Shown: positions 31,764 through 33,750 of the stretch, in pieces
How the letters are laid out: every line of letters begins with the position of its first letter
How positions within the stretch are numbered: the first letter of the stretch is position 1
Source of the DNA: Eubacteriales bacterium
GTDB taxonomy: Bacteria; Bacillota; Clostridia; Christensenellales; Aristaeellaceae
DNA: 33,750 nt
NCBI GenBank assembly: GCA_028693055.1
Contig: JAQUWD010000045.1
Coordinates: 1-33,750 of the forward strand
Direction: 5' to 3'
Program-made: the position numbers and the translations under genes
The notes under the pieces: generated by a model
Told to the model about the DNA's origin: nothing
Databases searched by the model: none
What the model saw: the letters and a program-made list of their open reading frames with translations, nothing else

Positions 31764-33223
31764 CGCATAGCCTCCTCTCGATTGCCGCGGATCACGACGT
31801 TAAAGCAGACCAGCGTTATCACCGAGCATACTACAAATACCAAAATACCGATGACGGAAGCCATTTTGTAGTTGTAGTAATTATTGGTGAGGCGGAAGAG
31901 CCAAGTGACCAGCAAATCGGTTTCCCGCGCATGGGAACCTGCCAGCAGCAGATCTTGGGTTTCGTACACGCCCTCGGTAAGCAGATAAATGACATTGAAA
32001 TTGTTGATGTTCTGCACGACGGAATTGATTAAATAAGGCCCGGTAACAAAGAGCATATAAGGCATGGTGATGCTTTTAAACTGCTGATAGGCGTTCGCGC
32101 CGTCGATGGTAGCCGCCTCATAGAGATCCTGCGGAATGTTCATCAGCACTCCGGTAGCGATCAGCAGCAAGTACGGCACGCCAACCCAGATATTGATCAG
32201 GATGATCATGACCCGCGCCCAGTTGGCGTCGGTTAAAAAGGGGATATAGCTGAGACGGTCGGAGACCAGCCCCACCTGCTTGAGCAAATCAGTCAAGCCT
32301 ATATTGCTGCATATCGTATTCACAATGCCCTGATCGGCAAAGAAGCTGCGCACCAGCAGTAACGATACAAATTGCGGCACCGCCATAGCGATGATAAAGC
32401 AGGTTCGCCACATTTTTTTTGCGCGGGTACGCTTGTTGTTGATCAGCAGGGCCAGAAGAATGCCGCCGATATAGCAGGTAAAGGTGGAGGTAACAGCCCA
32501 AATCAACGTCCAGATCAAAACAATCTGGAAGGAATACCCAAAGGTAATGGTCATGGAGGTGGAGAACAGGGCTTTAAAATTATCCAGCCCCACCCATGTG
32601 AACAGCGCGTTGGGAGGCATATGCTGCTGATCGTAATTGGTAAAAGCCACGGCAATCATAACAATCAGCGGAATGACCGTAAACAGGATCACGCCCGTTA
32701 TGGGTAGCGCCAGAAGCGTACGGTAATACTTCTTGTCAAGCGCATTGTGGAGGTCCTCCCGAAGGCTGGAAATATGCTCCCCTTTTTCAGCGGTTTGCTG
32801 TAGCCGATAGGCGGAGCGCACGCTGTTCATCCACAGGAGGATAAACATAGCGATGATAATCAGGCTGACAATGCCGTAAAGTAAAATCTTAAAGCTATGA
32901 TCATAATCATTCCAGACATTGGTAAACAGCACTGGGTCAAAAACCTTCTGGGCCTGAACGCTGCCTAACGTGCCAAATTTTGCAAGATTATCCGCGGCAA
33001 AGGTTGCGCAGAACAAGCAAAAGCAGATTTCAAGAACAAACAGCGCCGCTCCCTGCAAATATTTACCCCGGCGAATATGACCCGCGCCCATAAGAACCAC
33101 GGAAAGCTTTACAAACCCGTCGCTATGTACGACGGCCGCTCCCCATTCATAAAAATAGCGGCCGATTCCGGCAAAGAAATTCTTTACACCGGAGCCGGTT
33201 CCGCCTGCTTTATTCGATTTCAT
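31760..33223 (-). CDS. MalF-type carbohydrate ABC transporter permease
   Basis: A 487-aa permease. An N-terminal extension of about 150 residues carries two or three extra hydrophobic segments (LQGAALFVLEICFCLFCATF, ILLYGIVSLIIIAMFILLWM), as in MalF/MdxF/GanP. The core has LPITGVILFTVIPLIVMIAVAF, and the coupling loop is EAATIDGANAYQQFKSITMP (near 390-410). It forms the channel with the MalG-type partner. GGAGG is 8 nt before the ATG. A 200-nt structured gap separates it from the binding-protein gene upstream. Confidence 0.93.
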   Translation of the reverse strand: MKSNKAGGTGSGVKNFFAGIGRYFYEWGAAVVHSDGFVKLSVVLMGAGHIRRGKYLQGAALFVLEICFCLFCATFAADNLAKFGTLGSVQAQKVFDPVLFTNVWNDYDHSFKILLYGIVSLIIIAMFILLWMNSVRSAYRLQQTAEKGEHISSLREDLHNALDKKYYRTLLALPITGVILFTVIPLIVMIAVAFTNYDQQHMPPNALFTWVGLDNFKALFSTSMTITFGYSFQIVLIWTLIWAVTSTFTCYIGGILLALLINNKRTRAKKMWRTCFIIAMAVPQFVSLLLVRSFFADQGIVNTICSNIGLTDLLKQVGLVSDRLSYIPFLTDANWARVMIILINIWVGVPYLLLIATGVLMNIPQDLYEAATIDGANAYQQFKSITMPYMLFVTGPYLINSVVQNINNFNVIYLLTEGVYETQDLLLAGSHARETDLLVTWLFRLTNNYYNYKMASVIGILVFVVCSVITLVCFNVVIRGNREEAMR

Positions 33224-33254
33224 GCGGGTTTCCTCCCTCTGTCAATCGGAAAAA

Positions 33255-33360
33255 AGAGCCGTCTCAAAGCCGTGAATACAGCTGTATCACGGAGACGGAG
33301 GAATGATAGAGGCTTCCCTCCTTGCCCCCGCTCCGTGATACAGTCTTTTGAGACAGCTCT
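33255..33360 (-). repeat. Nested double hairpin between binding-protein and permease genes
   Basis: Outer arms of 14 bp (33255-33268 and 33347-33360, one mismatch that is a wobble pair in RNA) enclose a perfect 13-bp inner pair (CTGTATCACGGAG at 33282-33294, CTCCGTGATACAG at 33331-33343). On the leftward transcript the outer stem is followed by TTTTTTCC, so it can act as a terminator. It probably keeps permease expression below that of the binding protein. Confidence 0.75.
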
Positions 33361-33372
33361 GACCCTTTAAGG

Positions 33373-33410
33373 ATCCATATGGATTAAGACCTCAAGGAGA
33401 GATGCTCTCC
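33373..33410 (-). repeat. Palindrome and small hairpin after the binding-protein gene
   Basis: ATCCATATGGAT (33373-33384) is a perfect palindrome, and GGAGAG-ATG-CTCTCC (33396-33410) a perfect 6-bp stem 13 nt past the binding-protein stop. They add to the secondary structure protecting the 3' end of that message. Confidence 0.5.
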
Positions 33411-33423
33411 CATCGTTTCGATG

Positions 33424-33750
33424 TTAGTTCACAGGCGCGGTGATACCGGCCACGCATGCTTCCAGTAGCTCGGCTACCGGCGTATTGTCGGGGTTGCCGT
33501 TGGCCAAAATGGTTCCCAAGGAAGCGGCGGGGGTCCAATAGTTACCGCCTACGCGCTGTACGGTGGCATACTGACCCTGCACTGCCAATGCGGCAATGGC
33601 GGGATTCGCAGCTACGGCCTCAGCACCGGCGGCGTTGATGTTGGAGGGGCCGTCGCCCTGATCTTCGAAACGGAGGGTCTGGTTTTCTTCATTGGTCAGC
33701 CAGTCAGCCAGCATCATGGCATAGCCAACGTTAGCGGAGAAGGGGTTCAC
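33424..33750 (-). CDS. Sugar ABC transporter substrate-binding protein, C-terminal part
   Basis: Only the last 108 codons are inside the window; the frame runs off the right edge and the first codon seen (GTG) is internal, not a start. The segment NPFSANVGYAMMLADWLTNE, then QTLRFEDQGDGPSNI and GNYWTPAASLGTILANGNPD matches the C-terminal helices of MalE-like family 1 extracellular solute-binding proteins. It heads the importer whose permeases follow. The ligand cannot be judged from this part. Confidence 0.85.
   Translation of the reverse strand: MNPFSANVGYAMMLADWLTNEENQTLRFEDQGDGPSNINAAGAEAVAANPAIAALAVQGQYATVQRVGGNYWTPAASLGTILANGNPDNTPVAELLEACVAGITAPVN

Overview
The window looks like a chromosomal segment of a spore-forming, Gram-positive Clostridia-type bacterium (Bacillota) of moderate GC. 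The reasons are a spoVT - spoVB-like - mazG(yabN) - hup block like the sporulation-associated order in Bacillus, strong GGAGG ribosome sites with 7-9 nt spacing, a sortase-like C-terminus on one exported protein, and AgrC/AgrA-type signalling proteins. I cannot fix genus. Most apparent start codons further upstream were trimmed using Shine-Dalgarno position.

Region 1 (28-18402) is a secreted-peptidase island centred on a divergent promoter region at 7536-7699. Leftward runs a compact run of five exported-protein genes: a protein with three near-identical CxxC...HxC fingers, an unrecognised secreted protein, an M13 metallopeptidase, a C11 clostripain-like cysteine peptidase and an SH3-repeat protein. 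Rightward runs a LytTR response regulator and a GHKL sensor kinase (ATGA overlap), then an exported alpha/beta hydrolase (DUF3089-like), a relic of a small secreted protein, an M6 metalloprotease with a PPQTG-type wall-sorting tail, an M3 oligoendopeptidase F with a signal peptide, and an M16C presequence-protease-like enzyme with a signal peptide. Five different peptidase families, all exported, surround one peptide-sensor-like two-component system. The inference is an extracellular protein and peptide degradation programme under that system's control.

Region 2 (18533-20537) holds a second GHKL/LytTR pair that is decayed: the kinase has lost its central catalytic part with a frame change, and the convergent regulator has an in-frame TAG after its CDDE motif.

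Region 3 (20758-25830, all leftward) is housekeeping and sporulation: an SPL-type radical SAM protein, HU, MazG/YabN, a SpoVB-like flippase and SpoVT, with a candidate sigma-G promoter before spoVT.

Region 4 (25994-30752, leftward) is a LysR-type regulator followed by metN-metI-metQ and an M20 amidohydrolase, all tightly packed. It suggests uptake of methionine or an acylated sulphur amino acid followed by deacylation in the cytoplasm. Region 5 (30891-33750, leftward) is a MalEFG-type sugar ABC importer: the binding protein (truncated by the window end), an elaborate nested hairpin, then the two permeases and a terminator.

No tRNA, rRNA, CRISPR array, transposase or phage gene was seen.
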